A stretch of DNA of 64,000 bases from Austwickia chelonae. GTDB taxonomy: Bacteria; Actinomycetota; Actinomycetes; Actinomycetales; Dermatophilaceae. A program made the position numbers and the translations under genes. Under the pieces are notes generated by a model, which saw only the letters and a list, made by a program, of their open reading frames with translations, was not told where the DNA came from and ran no database searches. Of the stretch, positions 1-11,997 are shown piece after piece; within the stretch, counting starts at the first letter, position 1, and each line of letters opens with the position of its first letter. Where the stretch lies: NCBI RefSeq assembly GCF_003391095.1, contig NZ_CP031447.1:1798001-1862000 (forward strand), read 5' to 3'.

Positions 1-1
1 G

Positions 2-2218
2 GCCTGCCCCAACGAGCATCCGCTGTCCGTCGACGAGATCGAACCACGCACCTTCTCCTTCAACAGCCCCTACGGCGCCTGTCCGACCTGCACCGGCATC
101 GGCACCCGCCTCGAGGTCGACGCCGAACTGCTCGTCCCCGACGAAGAACTCACTCTTCGTGAAGGCGCGATCGCCCCCTGGGCCCAGGGCAAAACCATGC
201 AGGAATACCAGCTCCGCGTGGTCACCGCGCTCGCCGAAGAACTCTCCTTCTCGCTCGACAAGCCCTGGAAAGCACTGCCCGAACGTGTCAAGGACGCGCT
301 CCTGCACGGTCGGGACTATCGCGTCCACGTGAAGTACCGCAACCGGTACGGACGGGAACGGGCCTACACCACAGGTTTCGAGGGCGCCGTCGCCATGGTG
401 AAACGCAGGCATGCCGAAACCGACTCCGACTACTCCCGGGACAAGTACGAGGCGTACATGCGCGAGATCCCTTGTTCCGACTGCCGAGGAGCCAGGCTCA
501 AACCCGAAGCGTTGTCCGTGCTCATCGCCGGGAAGAACATCGCCGACGTCTCGGCGATGTCCATCGACGAAGGCGCCGCCTTCCTGTCCTCGCTCTCCCT
601 GACCGCCCGTGAAGCGCAGATCGCCGAACGTGTCCTGAAGGAGATCGAGGCACGGATCGGTTTCCTCCTCGACGTAGGCCTCGACTACCTCTCGCTGGAC
701 CGTCCCACCGCGACCCTGTCCGGTGGCGAGGCACAACGCATCCGGCTGGCAACCCAGATCGGCTCAGGACTCGTGGGCGTGCTCTACGTCCTGGACGAAC
801 CCTCCATCGGACTGCATCAACGCGACAACCACCGACTCATCCAAACCCTCACCAGGCTGCGTGACCTGGGCAATACGCTGATCGTCGTCGAACACGACGA
901 GGACACCATCGCTGCTGCCGACTGGATCGTCGATATCGGCCCACACGCCGGTGAGCACGGTGGGCAAGTCGTGTACTCCGGGGATCTTCCCGGCCTACTC
1001 ACCAGCCACGACTCCATCACCGGCGCCTACCTGGCCGGACGCAGATCCATCGCCATGCCCGCCGCCCGCCGCCCGGTGTCCGCCGACAGGCAGGTCACCG
1101 TCCGTGGTGCCCGCCAGAACAACCTGCGCGATGTCGATGTCAGTTTCCCGCTGGGGCTGTTCGTCGCCGTCACCGGGGTCTCCGGCTCCGGAAAGTCCAC
1201 CCTCGTCAACGACATCCTCTACAACGTGATGGCCAACCGTCTCAACGGGGCACGTCATGTCCCAGGCCGTCATCGCACCATCACCGGGCTGGAACATCTC
1301 GACAAGGTCGTCCACGTCGATCAGAGCCCCATCGGGCGCACTCCACGCAGCAATCCGGCCACCTACACCGGGGTCTTCGACCACGTACGCAAACTCTTCG
1401 CCGAGACCACCGAAGCCAAGATCCGCGGATATCAACCAGGCCGGTTCTCCTTCAACGTCAAAGGCGGCCGATGCGACGCCTGCTCGGGCGACGGGACCCT
1501 CAAGATCGAGATGAATTTCCTCCCGGACGTCTACGTGCCCTGCGAGGTCTGCCACGGCGCCCGCTACAACCGGGAAACCCTCGAAGTCCACTTCAAAGGC
1601 AAAACCATCGCCGACGTACTGGACATGCCCATCGAAGAAGCCGCCGAGTTCTTCGCCGCCGTCCCCGCGATCGCCCGGCACCTGACCACACTGAACGCCG
1701 TCGGCCTGGGATACGTGCGACTGGGCCAGAGCGCGACCACCCTCTCCGGCGGCGAAGCTCAACGCGTCAAACTGGCCTCCGAACTCCAGAAACGTTCCAC
1801 CGGACGCACGATCTACGTCCTGGACGAACCCACCACCGGCCTCCACTTCGACGACATCAGCAAACTGCTGGAAGTCCTGCAAGGACTGGTCGACAAAGGC
1901 AATACGGTCATCGTCATCGAACACAACCTCGACGTCGTCAAGAGCGCCGACTGGATCATCGACATGGGCCCTGAAGGTGGCGACAAAGGCGGCACCGTCG
2001 TCGCTGAAGGCACCCCCGAGGAGATCCTCTCCGTCAAAGCCAGCTACACCGGACGTTTCCTCGCCCCCTTGCTCGCTGCACGCGCCCCCGTTCCCGTCGC
2101 AACGCCTCAGCAAGCCGACACCGCGCTCGAGGACACCCAGAAGCCAATGCAACGAAAAACCGCGAAAACCACGACCCGAGCAACCGGTTCCGCCGTCCGC
2201 CGAGCCCGGAAAGCTTAG
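2..2218 (+). CDS. uvrA: UvrABC system protein A, 3' part (5' end outside window)
   Basis: DNA-damage recognition ATPase of nucleotide excision repair, acting with UvrB and UvrC in the cytoplasm. About 738 codons are visible of a family length near 950, so the first Walker A is off the window. Seen in order: the first zinc-finger Cys pairs (CPTC near base 90), the first ABC signature [12 protein letters not shown] near 717 with LDEPSIGLH just after, the second Walker [10 protein letters not shown] near 1180, the second zinc finger (CDAC near 1471, CEVC near 1540), and the second signature [12 protein letters not shown] near 1744 with LDEPTTGLH. The last 45 or so residues form a basic Thr/Arg/Lys-rich tail that looks disordered. 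Reading is open from base 2 to a TAG stop. uvrC lies 570 bases downstream. Confidence 0.98.
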   Translation, partial: ACPNEHPLSVDEIEPRTFSFNSPYGACPTCTGIGTRLEVDAELLVPDEELTLREGAIAPWAQGKTMQEYQLRVVTALAEELSFSLDKPWKALPERVKDALLHGRDYRVHVKYRNRYGRERAYTTGFEGAVAMVKRRHAETDSDYSRDKYEAYMREIPCSDCRGARLKPEALSVLIAGKNIADVSAMSIDEGAAFLSSLSLTAREAQIAERVLKEIEARIGFLLDVGLDYLSLDRPTATLSGGEAQRIRLATQIGSGLVGVLYVLDEPSIGLHQRDNHRLIQTLTRLRDLGNTLIVVEHDEDTIAAADWIVDIGPHAGEHGGQVVYSGDLPGLLTSHDSITGAYLAGRRSIAMPAARRPVSADRQVTVRGARQNNLRDVDVSFPLGLFVAVTGVSGSGKSTLVNDILYNVMANRLNGARHVPGRHRTITGLEHLDKVVHVDQSPIGRTPRSNPATYTGVFDHVRKLFAETTEAKIRGYQPGRFSFNVKGGRCDACSGDGTLKIEMNFLPDVYVPCEVCHGARYNRETLEVHFKGKTIADVLDMPIEEAAEFFAAVPAIARHLTTLNAVGLGYVRLGQSATTLSGGEAQRVKLASELQKRSTGRTIYVLDEPTTGLHFDDISKLLEVLQGLVDKGNTVIVIEHNLDVVKSADWIIDMGPEGGDKGGTVVAEGTPEEILSVKASYTGRFLAPLLAARAPVPVATPQQADTALEDTQKPMQRKTAKTTTRATGSAVRRARKA

Positions 2219-2270
2219 GCTGAAGGCCTGATCAGCCGCCCGCTCGAGCCCAGACCACAAGGAACGGAAC

Positions 2271-2744
2271 ATGACCGCCACCAGTTCCCACACCGCCACC
2301 GCCATGAGCCGCCGGGACATGCTCCGGGCCGGGACGACCCTGACCATCGCCGGAGCCACTGTCACCCTCCTGGCCGGTTGCGGCGGCAAAGGTGGTTCCA
2401 CCGCCAGCACCCAGCCGAGCGCGCCCAGCTCGTTGTCCTCCGCCGCCACCCAGAAGATCGCCGAAGCGGTCAAGGCCAACAAAGTCGAGGTCGGTAAAGC
2501 CGCAGTCCTCGGCGAAGGCATCATCCTCGCCCAACCCGAGTCAGGAAATTACGTCGTCTTCAGCGACATCTGCCCCCACCAAGGAGCCCGGATCACCGAC
2601 ATCTCCAGCCGGGGCAACCTCCGCTGCGCACTCCACGGCAGCGAATTCGACCCCAAGGACGGCAAGGTCAAAGTAGGGCCTGCGAACACCGGACTGGTTC
2701 CCCGCAAGGCCACCGTCGACGGCGACAAGGTCACCCTGGCCTGA
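2271..2744 (+). CDS. Rieske [2Fe-2S] protein with Tat-type lipoprotein signal
   Basis: Small exported iron-sulfur protein of 157 residues. The N-terminus has SRRDMLRAG, a twin-arginine motif, then a hydrophobic stretch and LLAGC, a lipobox, so it is probably folded with its cluster, exported by Tat and lipid-anchored outside. A Ser/Thr/Pro linker follows. The Rieske ligands are C-P-H (residues about 101-103) and C-A-L-H (about 120-123), both pairs intact. The ATG at 2271 follows AAGGAACGG; an internal ATG at 2304 would still keep the RR motif. It sits between uvrA and uvrC. Electron partner and role are not evident. tatA and tatC in the same window are the expected export route. Confidence 0.9.
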   Translation: MTATSSHTATAMSRRDMLRAGTTLTIAGATVTLLAGCGGKGGSTASTQPSAPSSLSSAATQKIAEAVKANKVEVGKAAVLGEGIILAQPESGNYVVFSDICPHQGARITDISSRGNLRCALHGSEFDPKDGKVKVGPANTGLVPRKATVDGDKVTLA

Positions 2745-2786
2745 TCAGCCGGCTCACACACGTACCACCGTCGTACGCTGTGGCTC

Positions 2787-4742
2787 GTGGCCGACCCATC
2801 GACATACCGACCGCGACCCGGCGAGATACCCACCGACCCCGGTGTCTACCGTTTCCTCGACGAGAACGGCCAGGTCATCTACGTCGGCAAGGCCAAGAAC
2901 CTGCGCGCACGGTTGTCGTCCTACTTCCAGGACGTGGCACGGCTCCATCCGCGTACCCGACGTATGGTCTGCACCGGCGCAGGAATCGAATGGACGACAG
3001 TGTCGACCGAGATCGAAGCGCTGCAACTGGAATACAGCTGGATCAAGGAATTCGACCCGAACTTCAACGTCAAGTACCGGGATGACAAGTCCTACCCCTA
3101 CCTGGCCATCACCGTCTCGGACGAATTCCCTCGCGCCCAGGTGTTCCGCGGAGCCAAGAAACCCGGGACCCGCTACTTCGGCCCCTACGCTCATGTGTGG
3201 GCCCTGCGGGAAAGCCTGGACGAGCTTCTCCGCGTCTTCCCCCTACGCACGTGCACCGCGACCGTCTTCCGTCGGGCCCATCTGTCGGGGAGACCTTGCC
3301 TGCTGGGGTACATCGACAAATGCACGGCTCCGTGCGTGGGACGGATCAGCGCGTCCGACCACCGAGCCATCGCCGACGACCTGTGTTCCTTCCTGACGGG
3401 AGACACCGGACGTTTCATCCGTGAACTCGAACAACAGATGCGATCAGCCGCTGCTGACCTGCGCTTCGAGGAAGCTGCCCGCCTTCGTGACCGACGAGCC
3501 GCACTGCAGAAGACGATGGAACGGTCTGCAGTGGTCTTCACCGATGCCACCGATGCCGACGTCTTCGGTTTCGCCGGTGACGAGCTCGAAGCCTCGGTCC
3601 AGGTCTTCCACGTCCGTGGAGGACGCATTCGAGGACAGCGGGGCTGGATCACCGAACGGGAGGACGAGGACGACTCCGCGCTCATCGGGCATCTGCTGCA
3701 GCAGGTCTACGGTGGTGAATCAGGTGAAACGGTACCTCGTGAAGTGCTCGTTCCTCAGCTCCCAGACCGGCCCACCGTCTTCGAGGACTGGCTCTCCGAA
3801 CTCAGAGGCGGACGAGTCACGCTGCGTATCCCCCACCGAGGGGACAAAGCTGCTCTTTCCACCACGGTCACGCGTAACGCAGAGCAAGCTCTCAGCAGAC
3901 ACAAGATCACTAGATCAGGTGATCTCACCGCACGAGGACAGGCGCTCGCCGAACTGCAAGAAGCGCTCGGCCTGGACGCGGCGCCTCTACGCATCGAGTG
4001 TTTCGACGTGTCCCACATCCAAGGGACCGACGTGGTGGCCTCGATGGTCGTCTTCGAGGACGGATTGCCGCGCAAGAGTGAATACCGCAGGTTCGTCGTC
4101 CATGGTGATGGTGCTACCGGACACAATGACGACACCGCGGCCATGCACGAGGTCCTCACCCGCCGTTTCCGTCGTCTCCACCCGTCTGATCGTGATGAAC
4201 CCACCGGAGTCTCCTCGGCCGTCGACCCGGACACGGGACGTCCACGCAAATTCGCCTATGCGCCTCAACTCGTCGTGGTCGACGGGGGACTGCCCCAGGT
4301 CAACGCGGCACATCGAGCGCTCACGGACGTCGGAGTCGTCGACATCCCGGTCGTGGGCCTGGCCAAACGACTTGAAGAGATCTGGCTGCCCGGCGAAGAG
4401 TTCCCCGTGATCCTTCCCCGCAACAGCGACGGACTCTTCCTACTGCAACGGGTCCGGGACGAGGCTCACCGCTTCGCAATCACCTTCCACCGGAAACGGC
4501 GCTCGAAAACCATGACCACCAGTGATCTCGACGGCATCCCCGGGCTAGGGCCTTCACGCCGCAAAGCTCTCCTCGAAACTTTCGGCACCGTCCGCGCCCT
4601 CCGCGAAGCCACCACCGAGGAACTGTCGTCCGTACCAGGCATAGGCCCGCACCTGGCCCGGACAGTGTCCGAACACTTGGCTGCAGCGGATCAGAAGCGA
4701 GTTCCTTCGGTTCATGCAGAAACCGGTGAGATCCTGGAGTGA
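2787..4742 (+). CDS. uvrC: UvrABC system protein C, dual-incision endonuclease
   Basis: Makes the 3' and 5' incisions in nucleotide excision repair. 651 residues, normal length. GIY-YIG nuclease at residues about 14-95 ([23 protein letters not shown]), UVR domain that contacts UvrB at about 210-247, RNase H-like C-terminal nuclease with [10 protein letters not shown] (about 404) and VVVDGG (about 495), and two helix-hairpin-helix motifs at about 582-630. Start is GTG at 2787; no better ATG lies in frame before the GIY-YIG domain. The stop overlaps a GTG of the next reading frame, so uvrC-rapZ-yvcK are likely translated from one message, the order also seen in M. tuberculosis. Confidence 0.97.
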   Translation: MADPSTYRPRPGEIPTDPGVYRFLDENGQVIYVGKAKNLRARLSSYFQDVARLHPRTRRMVCTGAGIEWTTVSTEIEALQLEYSWIKEFDPNFNVKYRDDKSYPYLAITVSDEFPRAQVFRGAKKPGTRYFGPYAHVWALRESLDELLRVFPLRTCTATVFRRAHLSGRPCLLGYIDKCTAPCVGRISASDHRAIADDLCSFLTGDTGRFIRELEQQMRSAAADLRFEEAARLRDRRAALQKTMERSAVVFTDATDADVFGFAGDELEASVQVFHVRGGRIRGQRGWITEREDEDDSALIGHLLQQVYGGESGETVPREVLVPQLPDRPTVFEDWLSELRGGRVTLRIPHRGDKAALSTTVTRNAEQALSRHKITRSGDLTARGQALAELQEALGLDAAPLRIECFDVSHIQGTDVVASMVVFEDGLPRKSEYRRFVVHGDGATGHNDDTAAMHEVLTRRFRRLHPSDRDEPTGVSSAVDPDTGRPRKFAYAPQLVVVDGGLPQVNAAHRALTDVGVVDIPVVGLAKRLEEIWLPGEEFPVILPRNSDGLFLLQRVRDEAHRFAITFHRKRRSKTMTTSDLDGIPGLGPSRRKALLETFGTVRALREATTEELSSVPGIGPHLARTVSEHLAAADQKRVPSVHAETGEILE

Positions 4743-4762
4743 ACACAACGGGAGGGGACCAC

Positions 4763-5689
4763 ATGACCGACTCGACGACGACACGACCAGATGCTCCGCA
4801 GGTGCCGACACCGAGCGACGATTCCCCTGCAGAGCTGGAACTGACCATCGTCACCGGAATGAGCGGCGCCGGACGCTCGACCGCTGCCCACGCCCTGGAA
4901 GACCTGGGCTGGTATGTGGTCGACAACCTGCCCGCATCGATGCTCCCACAGCTCGCGCAGCTCAGCGCAAGCCCGGCCTCCACCGTGACCAGACTGGCCG
5001 CCGTGGTCGACGCCCGCTCACGAGGATTCTTCAACGACTTCCGAGAAGCCTTGTCCTCACTGCGCTCAATGGGCGTGCAACCTCGAGTGATCTTCATCGA
5101 CGCCAACGACGAATCCCTGATCCGCCGCTTCGAGAGCGTCCGTCGACCCCACCCTTTACAAGGCGATGGCCGACTCCTCGACGGAATCCAGGCCGAGCGG
5201 GAAAAACTGGCCGACCTCCGCGCAGACTCCGACCTGGTCGTCGACACCTCAGGGCTGAACGTGCATCAGCTATCGGCAAAGGTCCGCGACGTGATGGGCG
5301 GAACCAGCAGCACCCGCCTGCGAATCGCCCTGGTCTCATTCGGATTCAAATACGGCGTCCCCCTGGATGCAGACCTCGTCTTCGACATGCGCTTCCTCCC
5401 CAACCCGTACTGGATTCCCGAGCTCCGTAGCTCGACCGGACGAGACGAGGCCGTCGCCGCCTACGTCCTGTCCCAACCGTGTGCACTCGAGTTCGTGGAC
5501 CGCCTCGTCTCCCTGATGGAACCGATGCTGGCCGGCTATCTCCACGAAGGACGCCGGTACATCACCGTCGCCATCGGATGCACCGGAGGTAAACACCGTT
5601 CGGTCGCTGTGGCCGAAAGATTGGCGCTCCGCTTGCACACCCCGGAGATCGCCACCATTCTCTTCCATCGTGACCTCGGACGGGAATGA
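4763..5689 (+). CDS. rapZ: RNase adapter / nucleotide-binding protein RapZ (YvcJ family)
   Basis: P-loop NTP-binding protein. In Enterobacteria RapZ binds small RNAs and RNase E to control glucosamine-6-phosphate synthase; the role in actinobacteria is less certain. The Walker A is GMSGAGRST (residues about 32-40), with Arg in place of the usual Lys, as is common in actinobacterial members. The C-terminal family motif [10 protein letters not shown] is present near residue 270. The ATG at 4763 is preferred because GGAGGGG at 4751-4757 lies five bases upstream; a GTG at 4739 overlapping the uvrC stop would add eight residues. Followed by yvcK at two bases distance. Confidence 0.93.
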   Translation: MTDSTTTRPDAPQVPTPSDDSPAELELTIVTGMSGAGRSTAAHALEDLGWYVVDNLPASMLPQLAQLSASPASTVTRLAAVVDARSRGFFNDFREALSSLRSMGVQPRVIFIDANDESLIRRFESVRRPHPLQGDGRLLDGIQAEREKLADLRADSDLVVDTSGLNVHQLSAKVRDVMGGTSSTRLRIALVSFGFKYGVPLDADLVFDMRFLPNPYWIPELRSSTGRDEAVAAYVLSQPCALEFVDRLVSLMEPMLAGYLHEGRRYITVAIGCTGGKHRSVAVAERLALRLHTPEIATILFHRDLGRE

Positions 5690-5690
5690 C

Positions 5691-6635
5691 ATGCCAGGAC
5701 GGCCATCTGTCGTCGCTTTGGGAGGAGGACATGGGTTAGCAGCCTCTCTCGCAGCATTACGCCACGTATCGGACAACATCACCGCCGTAGTGACCGTCGC
5801 CGACGACGGCGGCTCCAGCGGCCGACTCCGCCGCGAATACGACATCCCACCACCCGGCGACCTCCGCATGGCACTCGCCGCACTCTGCGACGACTCGGCC
5901 TGGGGCCAGCTCTGGGGCGACGTCCTACAGCACCGCTTCGAAGGCAACGGCCCGCTGGGAGGACATGCGCTCGGAAACCTCCTGATCGTGGCGCTCTGGG
6001 ACCTGCTCGATGACACCGTCCAAGGCCTCGACGTCGTAGCCCGTCTCCTCAACGCCAGAGGGCGTGTGCTCCCCATGGCCGCCACCCCCTTGACCATCTC
6101 CGCCCACGTCCAAGGACTCGACCCCACCGCGCCGGACACCGTCACGACCATCCACGGACAAGCCGCCGTCGCCAAAGCCCCCGGCAAAGTTCTCGACATC
6201 AGCCTCGAACCCGCCGAACCACCTGCCCACCCCGAAGCCCTCGCCGCCGTCCACGCCGCCGAATGGGTAGTCCTGGGCCCAGGATCCTGGTTCACCTCCG
6301 TGATGCCCCACCTTCTCGTACCCGACCTCGCCCGAGCACTCACCGAGACCACAGCCCACCGGCTACTCACCTTGAACGTAGAAATGAACACCACCGAGAC
6401 CCAAGGATTCACCGCAGCCCACCACCTGGAAGTCCTGGCCTCCTACGCCCCTGACCTCCGCCTCGACGTCGTCCTGGCCGACCCCCGCGTCATCGACGAC
6501 CGTGACCGAGTCGAATCCGCAGCAGCACTCCTCGGCGCAGAACTGGTCATCGCCGGCGTCGCAGCCACCGACCGACCGTCCGTCCACGACGTCCTCCGAC
6601 TGGCCGCCGCCTACCGCGACGTTTTCGGAGGATAA
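5691..6635 (+). CDS. yvcK: Gluconeogenesis factor YvcK/CuvA family (CofD-like)
   Basis: Binds UDP-sugars in studied homologues and links carbon source to cell-wall synthesis and cell shape (B. subtilis YvcK, M. tuberculosis CuvA). 314 residues. The N-terminal [13 protein letters not shown] is the family nucleotide-binding glycine loop, followed by [14 protein letters not shown] and the strongly conserved [13 protein letters not shown]. The start is set at ATG 5691; an in-frame GTG at 5670 would overlap rapZ by 20 bases, and GGACGGG at 5678-5684 suits the ATG. Third gene of the uvrC-rapZ-yvcK-whiA cluster. Confidence 0.93.
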   Translation: MPGRPSVVALGGGHGLAASLAALRHVSDNITAVVTVADDGGSSGRLRREYDIPPPGDLRMALAALCDDSAWGQLWGDVLQHRFEGNGPLGGHALGNLLIVALWDLLDDTVQGLDVVARLLNARGRVLPMAATPLTISAHVQGLDPTAPDTVTTIHGQAAVAKAPGKVLDISLEPAEPPAHPEALAAVHAAEWVVLGPGSWFTSVMPHLLVPDLARALTETTAHRLLTLNVEMNTTETQGFTAAHHLEVLASYAPDLRLDVVLADPRVIDDRDRVESAAALLGAELVIAGVAATDRPSVHDVLRLAAAYRDVFGG

Positions 6636-6691
6636 CTCTCGATCCCGCATCTCGGACCGAAGGTCCCTGTCACAGTGGCACTATGGACGGC

Positions 6692-7672
6692 ATGGCCATG
6701 ACCGCGAATGTCAAGGACGAACTCAGCCGACTGCCGGTGACCAAACCCAGCTGCCGCAAAGCCGAGGTCTCGGCCATACTGCGATTCGCCGGAGGACTGC
6801 ACCTCATCGCCGGACGAATCGTGGTCGAGGCCGAACTCGACACCGCCTCTGCGGCACGCAGACTCCGCAAAGACATCACCGAGGTCTACGGACACACCTC
6901 GGAACTCGTCGTCGTCTCCGAATCCGGACTCCGCAAAGGCAACCGATATGTGGTGCGCGTCGACGCCGACGGCGAAGCTTTGGCCCGCCAGAGCGGCCTC
7001 GTCGACCAACGAGGACGTCCCGTCCGAGGGCTCCCGCCACGCGTCGTCAACGGAGCCGCTGCCGACGCCGAAGCCGCCTGGCGCGGAGCCTTCCTCGCCC
7101 ATGGATCCCTCACCGAACCCGGCCGCTCCAGCTCCCTGGAAGTCACCTGCCCAGGCCCAGAGGCCGCGCTCGCGTTGGTGGGTGCTGCCCGCAGGCTGGG
7201 TATCCAGGCCAAGGCCCGTGAGGTCCGTGGCGTGGACCGTGTGGTGATCCGTGACGGTGATGCCATCGGCGCCATCCTGACCAGGATGGGGGCCCATGAC
7301 GCCGTCCTGGCGTGGGAGGAACGGCGAATGCGGCGGGAGGTCCGGGCCACCGCGAACCGTCTGGCCAATTTCGACGATGCGAACCTGCGTCGCTCTGCTC
7401 GAGCTGCCGTGACCGCTGGTGCCAGGGTCAGCCGGGCTTTGGAGATCCTGGGGGAGGAGGTTCCGGAGCACCTGCGGGAGGCTGGGCAACTGCGTCTCGA
7501 ACACAAACAGGCCAGCCTCGAGGAATTGGGTTCATTGGCTCAACCTCCGATGACCAAGGACGCTGTTGCCGGCCGGATCCGGCGTCTCCTGGCGATGGCC
7601 GACAAGCGGGCAGCCGAGCTGGGGATCCCCGGCACGGAAGCCAGCCTCTCCGAGGAGCTATTGGACGCCTGA
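6692..7672 (+). CDS. whiA: Sporulation/cell-division transcription factor WhiA
   Basis: DNA-binding protein with a degenerate LAGLIDADG homing-endonuclease-like N-terminal fold and a C-terminal helix-turn-helix. In Streptomyces it activates sporulation septation genes together with WhiB; in Bacillus it affects division. Family-typical [19 protein letters not shown] is at the start and [14 protein letters not shown] follows; the C-terminal HTH lies around residues 260-310. ATGs at 6683, 6692 and 6698 are all in frame; 6692 gives the usual MAMTA start. Base use changes visibly near 7160 from C- and A-rich to G- and T-rich codons. The 275-base space to gap carries a short palindrome GTCGTACGAC at 7833-7842 near a likely gap promoter. 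Confidence 0.95.
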   Translation: MAMTANVKDELSRLPVTKPSCRKAEVSAILRFAGGLHLIAGRIVVEAELDTASAARRLRKDITEVYGHTSELVVVSESGLRKGNRYVVRVDADGEALARQSGLVDQRGRPVRGLPPRVVNGAAADAEAAWRGAFLAHGSLTEPGRSSSLEVTCPGPEAALALVGAARRLGIQAKAREVRGVDRVVIRDGDAIGAILTRMGAHDAVLAWEERRMRREVRATANRLANFDDANLRRSARAAVTAGARVSRALEILGEEVPEHLREAGQLRLEHKQASLEELGSLAQPPMTKDAVAGRIRRLLAMADKRAAELGIPGTEASLSEELLDA

Positions 7673-7923
7673 TCCATTGAGGCAGAAGCCAACCGGGCTG
7701 ATATCAGCGCAGAGGAACCGGTGGCTTCTGAGCGTTCCACGACGACAGTTCAGCGCAGCGAACCCCAACATGGGCCTTTCGTCCTGGCCCCCGAGGTGTG
7801 AACTCCTGCAGGAAACAGTTAGGGTCGGTCTTGTCGTACGACGGCGTATCGGCTCGACGTCCACTGTCTGAGCGCCATAGACGCCCTCCATGGATGGACG
7901 CCAGGCCCCTCGCCGGACCGTGA

Positions 7924-8952
<1,029 letters not shown>

Positions 8953-8977
8953 TCACGCGACTGCGCTGAACGACCCC

Positions 8978-9011
8978 GTGCGCCGGGTGGCCCCCCGGCC
9001 ACCCGGCGCAC
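8978..9011 (+). terminator. 15-bp perfect hairpin between gap and pgk
   Basis: Arms 8978-8992 and 8997-9011 are exact reverse complements with a CCCC loop. No T-run follows, and pgk begins 45 bases later with its own GAGGAG site. It may act as a partial terminator or an mRNA processing and stability element that sets more gap than pgk product. Confidence 0.6.
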
Positions 9012-9055
9012 GGCCGTATTCCCACGACATCCACCGCCTTTTCGCGAGGAGAACC

Positions 9056-10264
9056 ATGAAGACCACGGAGGACCTGCTCCGGCAGGACCTGCACGGCAAG
9101 CGCGTGCTCGTCCGCAGTGACCTGAACGTCCCGCTCGACGACGCCAAGAACATCACGGACGACGGGCGCCTGCGCGCTTCCGTCCCGACGATCAAGGCCC
9201 TGGCCGATGCTGGTGCTGCTGTCGTCGTCGTCGCGCATCTGGGACGCCCCAAGGGCGCACCTGAAGCAAAGTACTCCCTGGCCCCGGTTGTAGACCGTTT
9301 CTCCGAGTTGCTTGACACCACAGTGCAGTTCGCCACCGACACAGTGGGGGAATCCGCGAAGAAGGTTGTCGGCGGACTCCAGGACGGTGAGATCGCGCTC
9401 CTGGAGAACCTGCGCTTCAACGCCGGGGAGACCAGCAAGGACGAGACCGAGCGCGGCGCCTTCGCCGACGAGCTCGCAGCCTTCGCCGACTTCTTCGTCT
9501 CCGACGGCTTCGGCGTGGTCCACCGCAAGCAGGCCAGCGTCTACGACGTGGCGACCCGGCTGCCCCATTTCGCCGGAGGGCTGGTGGGCGCCGAGGTCGA
9601 GGTGCTCAAGCGACTGACCCAGGAGCCCCGGCGCCCCTACGCGGTCGTGCTCGGCGGCGCGAAGGTGGCCGACAAACTGGCCGTCATCGCCAACCTCATG
9701 AAGACTGCCGACCGCCTCGTCATCGGTGGCGGCATGGCCTACACCTTCCTCAAGGCCAAGGGATACGAGGTCGGAACTTCGCTGCTGGACCCGGAGAAGG
9801 TCGAGGTCTGCGCGGCTTATCTCGCCGAGGCCGAAGCCAAAGGCGTGGAAATCGTGTTGCCGGTCGACACCGTGATCGCTCCGGAGTTCTCCGATCAGGT
9901 CGAGACCAAGGTCGTCGACTCCGGCCAGATCCCCGCCGACTGGATGGGTCTGGACATCGGTCCGAGGTCCCGTGAGCTGTTCGCGAGCAAGATCGTCGAC
10001 TGCAAGACCGTTTTCTGGAACGGACCGATGGGCGCCTTCGAGATGGCTCCTTACTCCGGCGGCACCAAGGCCGTGGGGCAGGCGCTCGTCGATGCGACCG
10101 CCTCTGGCGCATTGACCGTGGTCGGCGGCGGCGACTCCGCAGCAGCGGTACGCCAACTGGGCTTCACCGACGGCCAGTTCGGTCACATCTCCACCGGTGG
10201 TGGAGCGAGCCTTGAGTACTTGGAGGGGAAGACCCTCCCCGGCATCGAGATCCTGGAGAGCTGA
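9056..10264 (+). CDS. pgk: Phosphoglycerate kinase
   Basis: Transfers phosphate from 1,3-bisphosphoglycerate to ADP. 402 residues. N-terminal substrate-binding segment [10 protein letters not shown], then [16 protein letters not shown] and [12 protein letters not shown]; nucleotide side with [19 protein letters not shown] and the C-terminal GGGDSAAAV and [14 protein letters not shown]. The ATG at 9056 follows GAGGAG at 9046-9051; in-frame starts further upstream would read through the hairpin. tpiA follows after three bases. Confidence 0.98.
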   Translation: MKTTEDLLRQDLHGKRVLVRSDLNVPLDDAKNITDDGRLRASVPTIKALADAGAAVVVVAHLGRPKGAPEAKYSLAPVVDRFSELLDTTVQFATDTVGESAKKVVGGLQDGEIALLENLRFNAGETSKDETERGAFADELAAFADFFVSDGFGVVHRKQASVYDVATRLPHFAGGLVGAEVEVLKRLTQEPRRPYAVVLGGAKVADKLAVIANLMKTADRLVIGGGMAYTFLKAKGYEVGTSLLDPEKVEVCAAYLAEAEAKGVEIVLPVDTVIAPEFSDQVETKVVDSGQIPADWMGLDIGPRSRELFASKIVDCKTVFWNGPMGAFEMAPYSGGTKAVGQALVDATASGALTVVGGGDSAAAVRQLGFTDGQFGHISTGGGASLEYLEGKTLPGIEILES

Positions 10265-10267
10265 ACT

Positions 10268-11056
10268 GTGACGAGCCGTATCCCGCTCATGGCGGGCAAC
10301 TGGAAGATGAACCTCGACCACCTGCAGGCGACGCACCTGGTGCAGAAGCTGGACTGGTCGCTGAAGGACGCCAAGCACGACTTCGCCAAGGTGGAGGTGG
10401 CCGTGTGCCCACCGTTCACCGACCTGCGGACGGTGCAGACGCTGGTGGAGGGCGACAAGCTCGAGCTGCGTTACGGCGCACAGGACCTCTCGCGGTACAC
10501 CGAAGGCGCCTACACCGGTGAGATCTCCGGCCCGATGCTGGCCAAGCTGGGTTGCACCTACGTGATCATCGGCCACAGCGAGCGCCGCGAGTACCACGGT
10601 GAGACCGATGAGCTGCTCAATGCGAAGGTGAAAGCTGCCTACGAGCACGGATTGACCCCGATCCTGTGCTGTGGCGAAGGCCTGGACATCCGTCAAGCCG
10701 GAGGACAGGTCGATCACGTTCTTGCTCAGATCGAAGCTGACCTGCAGGGCGTCGCTGCCGAACAGGTCGCCTCGATCGTGGTGGCCTACGAGCCCGTCTG
10801 GGCGATCGGCACCGGCGAGGTCGCTACGCCCGAGGACGCCCAGGAAGTGTGCAGCGCCATCCGGGTGAAGCTCGCCGAGCTGTACAGCCAGGAGATCGCG
10901 GACAGCGTTCGAGTGCTCTATGGCGGCTCGGTGAAGTCCGGCAATGTCAGTGCGATCATGGCCAAGCCGGATGTCGACGGCGCCCTGGTCGGTGGGGCTT
11001 CCCTGCAGCCTGAAGAGTTCGCCGCTATCTGTGGTTTCGACAGCAGCAAGAACTGA
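10268..11056 (+). CDS. tpiA: Triose-phosphate isomerase
   Basis: Interconverts dihydroxyacetone phosphate and glyceraldehyde-3-phosphate. 262 residues, TIM barrel. Catalytic Lys in AGNWKMN (about residue 13), His in IIGHSERR (about 100) and Glu in [11 protein letters not shown] (about 174); phosphate loop [10 protein letters not shown] near 220. GTG start three bases after the pgk stop indicates translational coupling. Ends before the hairpin 11080-11132. Confidence 0.98.
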   Translation: MTSRIPLMAGNWKMNLDHLQATHLVQKLDWSLKDAKHDFAKVEVAVCPPFTDLRTVQTLVEGDKLELRYGAQDLSRYTEGAYTGEISGPMLAKLGCTYVIIGHSERREYHGETDELLNAKVKAAYEHGLTPILCCGEGLDIRQAGGQVDHVLAQIEADLQGVAAEQVASIVVAYEPVWAIGTGEVATPEDAQEVCSAIRVKLAELYSQEIADSVRVLYGGSVKSGNVSAIMAKPDVDGALVGGASLQPEEFAAICGFDSSKN

Positions 11057-11079
11057 CCGGGAGATCGACCCCGCTCGTC

Positions 11080-11132
11080 GAGACGGCCCGAGGTGGCTCG
11101 CTGTGTTCAGCAGACCGGTCTCGGGCCGTCTC
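11080..11132 (+). terminator. Stem-loop after tpiA
   Basis: Arms 11080-11092 and 11120-11132 are perfect 13-base inverted copies with a 27-base loop. It lies 24 bases after the tpiA stop and before secG, so it probably ends the glycolytic transcript. No T-tract follows. Confidence 0.6.
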
Positions 11133-11242
11133 GCCCGATCAGCGACCGGGTCGGCGACGGCGGGGGAGTCCGGTAAGCTCTGCAGCGGTCGGGGTGTTCC
11201 CCGAGACAAGTTCTCCGTGCTAAGGGCAAAGGTGGCGCACGA

Positions 11243-11488
11243 GTGGATGTTTTGAAGATCGCGCTCCAGGTCTTCCTGGTGGTGGGTTGCATCTTCCTGA
11301 CCTTCCTGATCCTCTTGCATAAGGGCAAAGGTGGAGGAATGTCCGACATGTTCGGTGGTGGTTTCTCCAACACCATGGGCGGATCCTCTGTTGCCGAGCG
11401 CAACCTGAACCGCATCACCATCGCGATCGCCCTGATGTGGTTCGTCTGCATCGTGGGCCTCGGGCTTCTGGAACGTTTCAAAGGATGA
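11243..11488 (+). CDS. secG: Preprotein translocase subunit SecG
   Basis: Small accessory membrane subunit of SecYEG. 81 residues, two transmembrane helices (about 4-24 and 55-75) joined by the family loop with KGKGGGMSDMFGGG. GTG start with AAAGGTGG upstream. The pgk-tpiA-secG order is conserved in actinobacteria and low-GC Gram-positives. Confidence 0.94.
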   Translation: MDVLKIALQVFLVVGCIFLTFLILLHKGKGGGMSDMFGGGFSNTMGGSSVAERNLNRITIAIALMWFVCIVGLGLLERFKG

Positions 11489-11550
11489 TCCATCCCTGTC
11501 CGGCACGGCCTCGAGCAAGGCTGTGCCGGACTTTTTCTTGAGGAGCTCCG

Positions 11551-11901
11551 ATGACCGGTGCGAGTGCGATCCGAGGCAGCAGAGTCGGCGCAGGACCTAT
11601 GGGGGAGAGCGAAAGGGGAGAAGCCGCACCCCGGGTGGAGATCACCTACTGGTGCGCCAATGGGCACGAGACCCGGCTGAGTTTCTCCTCCGAAGCAGGC
11701 AGTAATACGCCGACGACCTGGGATTGCCCTCGATGCGGCTTCCCCGCAGGTACAGATCGGGAATCTCCTCCCGACGCGCTGCATCATGCGCCGTACAAGA
11801 CCCATCTGGCCTACGTGAAAGAACGACGTACCGACGCCGACGGGGCAGCCATCCTCGAAGAAGCACTCGCTGCGCTGCGTAAACGTACGGCCGGTCAGTG
11901 A
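11551..11901 (+). CDS. rbpA: RNA polymerase-binding protein RbpA, divergent zinc-type paralogue
   Basis: RbpA binds RNA polymerase and group 1 or 2 sigma factors and stabilises the open complex. 116 residues. The N-terminal tail carries IRGSRVG, the core has C-ANG-H near residue 36 and C-PR-C near 59, a complete Zn-ligand set like the Streptomyces protein, and the C-terminal sigma-interaction helix is present but changed: THLAYVKERR instead of THWDMLLERR. A second, more canonical RbpA is at 48803-49159. ATG with GAGGAG upstream. It is convergent with opcA, separated by a long palindrome. Whether it serves a different sigma factor is inference. Confidence 0.85.
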   Translation: MTGASAIRGSRVGAGPMGESERGEAAPRVEITYWCANGHETRLSFSSEAGSNTPTTWDCPRCGFPAGTDRESPPDALHHAPYKTHLAYVKERRTDADGAAILEEALAALRKRTAGQ

Positions 11902-11931
11902 GTTTTTCTCAGCCGTGCTGAGCACACTGAG

Positions 11932-11981
11932 GGCGCTGGGGGTGTGGTGCCTGCTCAAGCAGGCACCACACCCCCAGCGCC
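11932..11981. terminator. 24-bp near-perfect palindrome between convergent rbpA paralogue and opcA
   Basis: Arms 11932-11955 and 11958-11981 are exact inverted repeats with only two bases between them. On the plus strand TTTCT follows. Because the flanking genes converge, it most likely stops transcription from both sides. Confidence 0.85.
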
Positions 11982-11997
11982 TTTCTGGCTTTGCGCG

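Noticed and set aside
995-2524. 509-codon minus-strand frame over uvrA
   Set aside because: Antisense shadow; Gly/Val/Asp-rich translation without domains.
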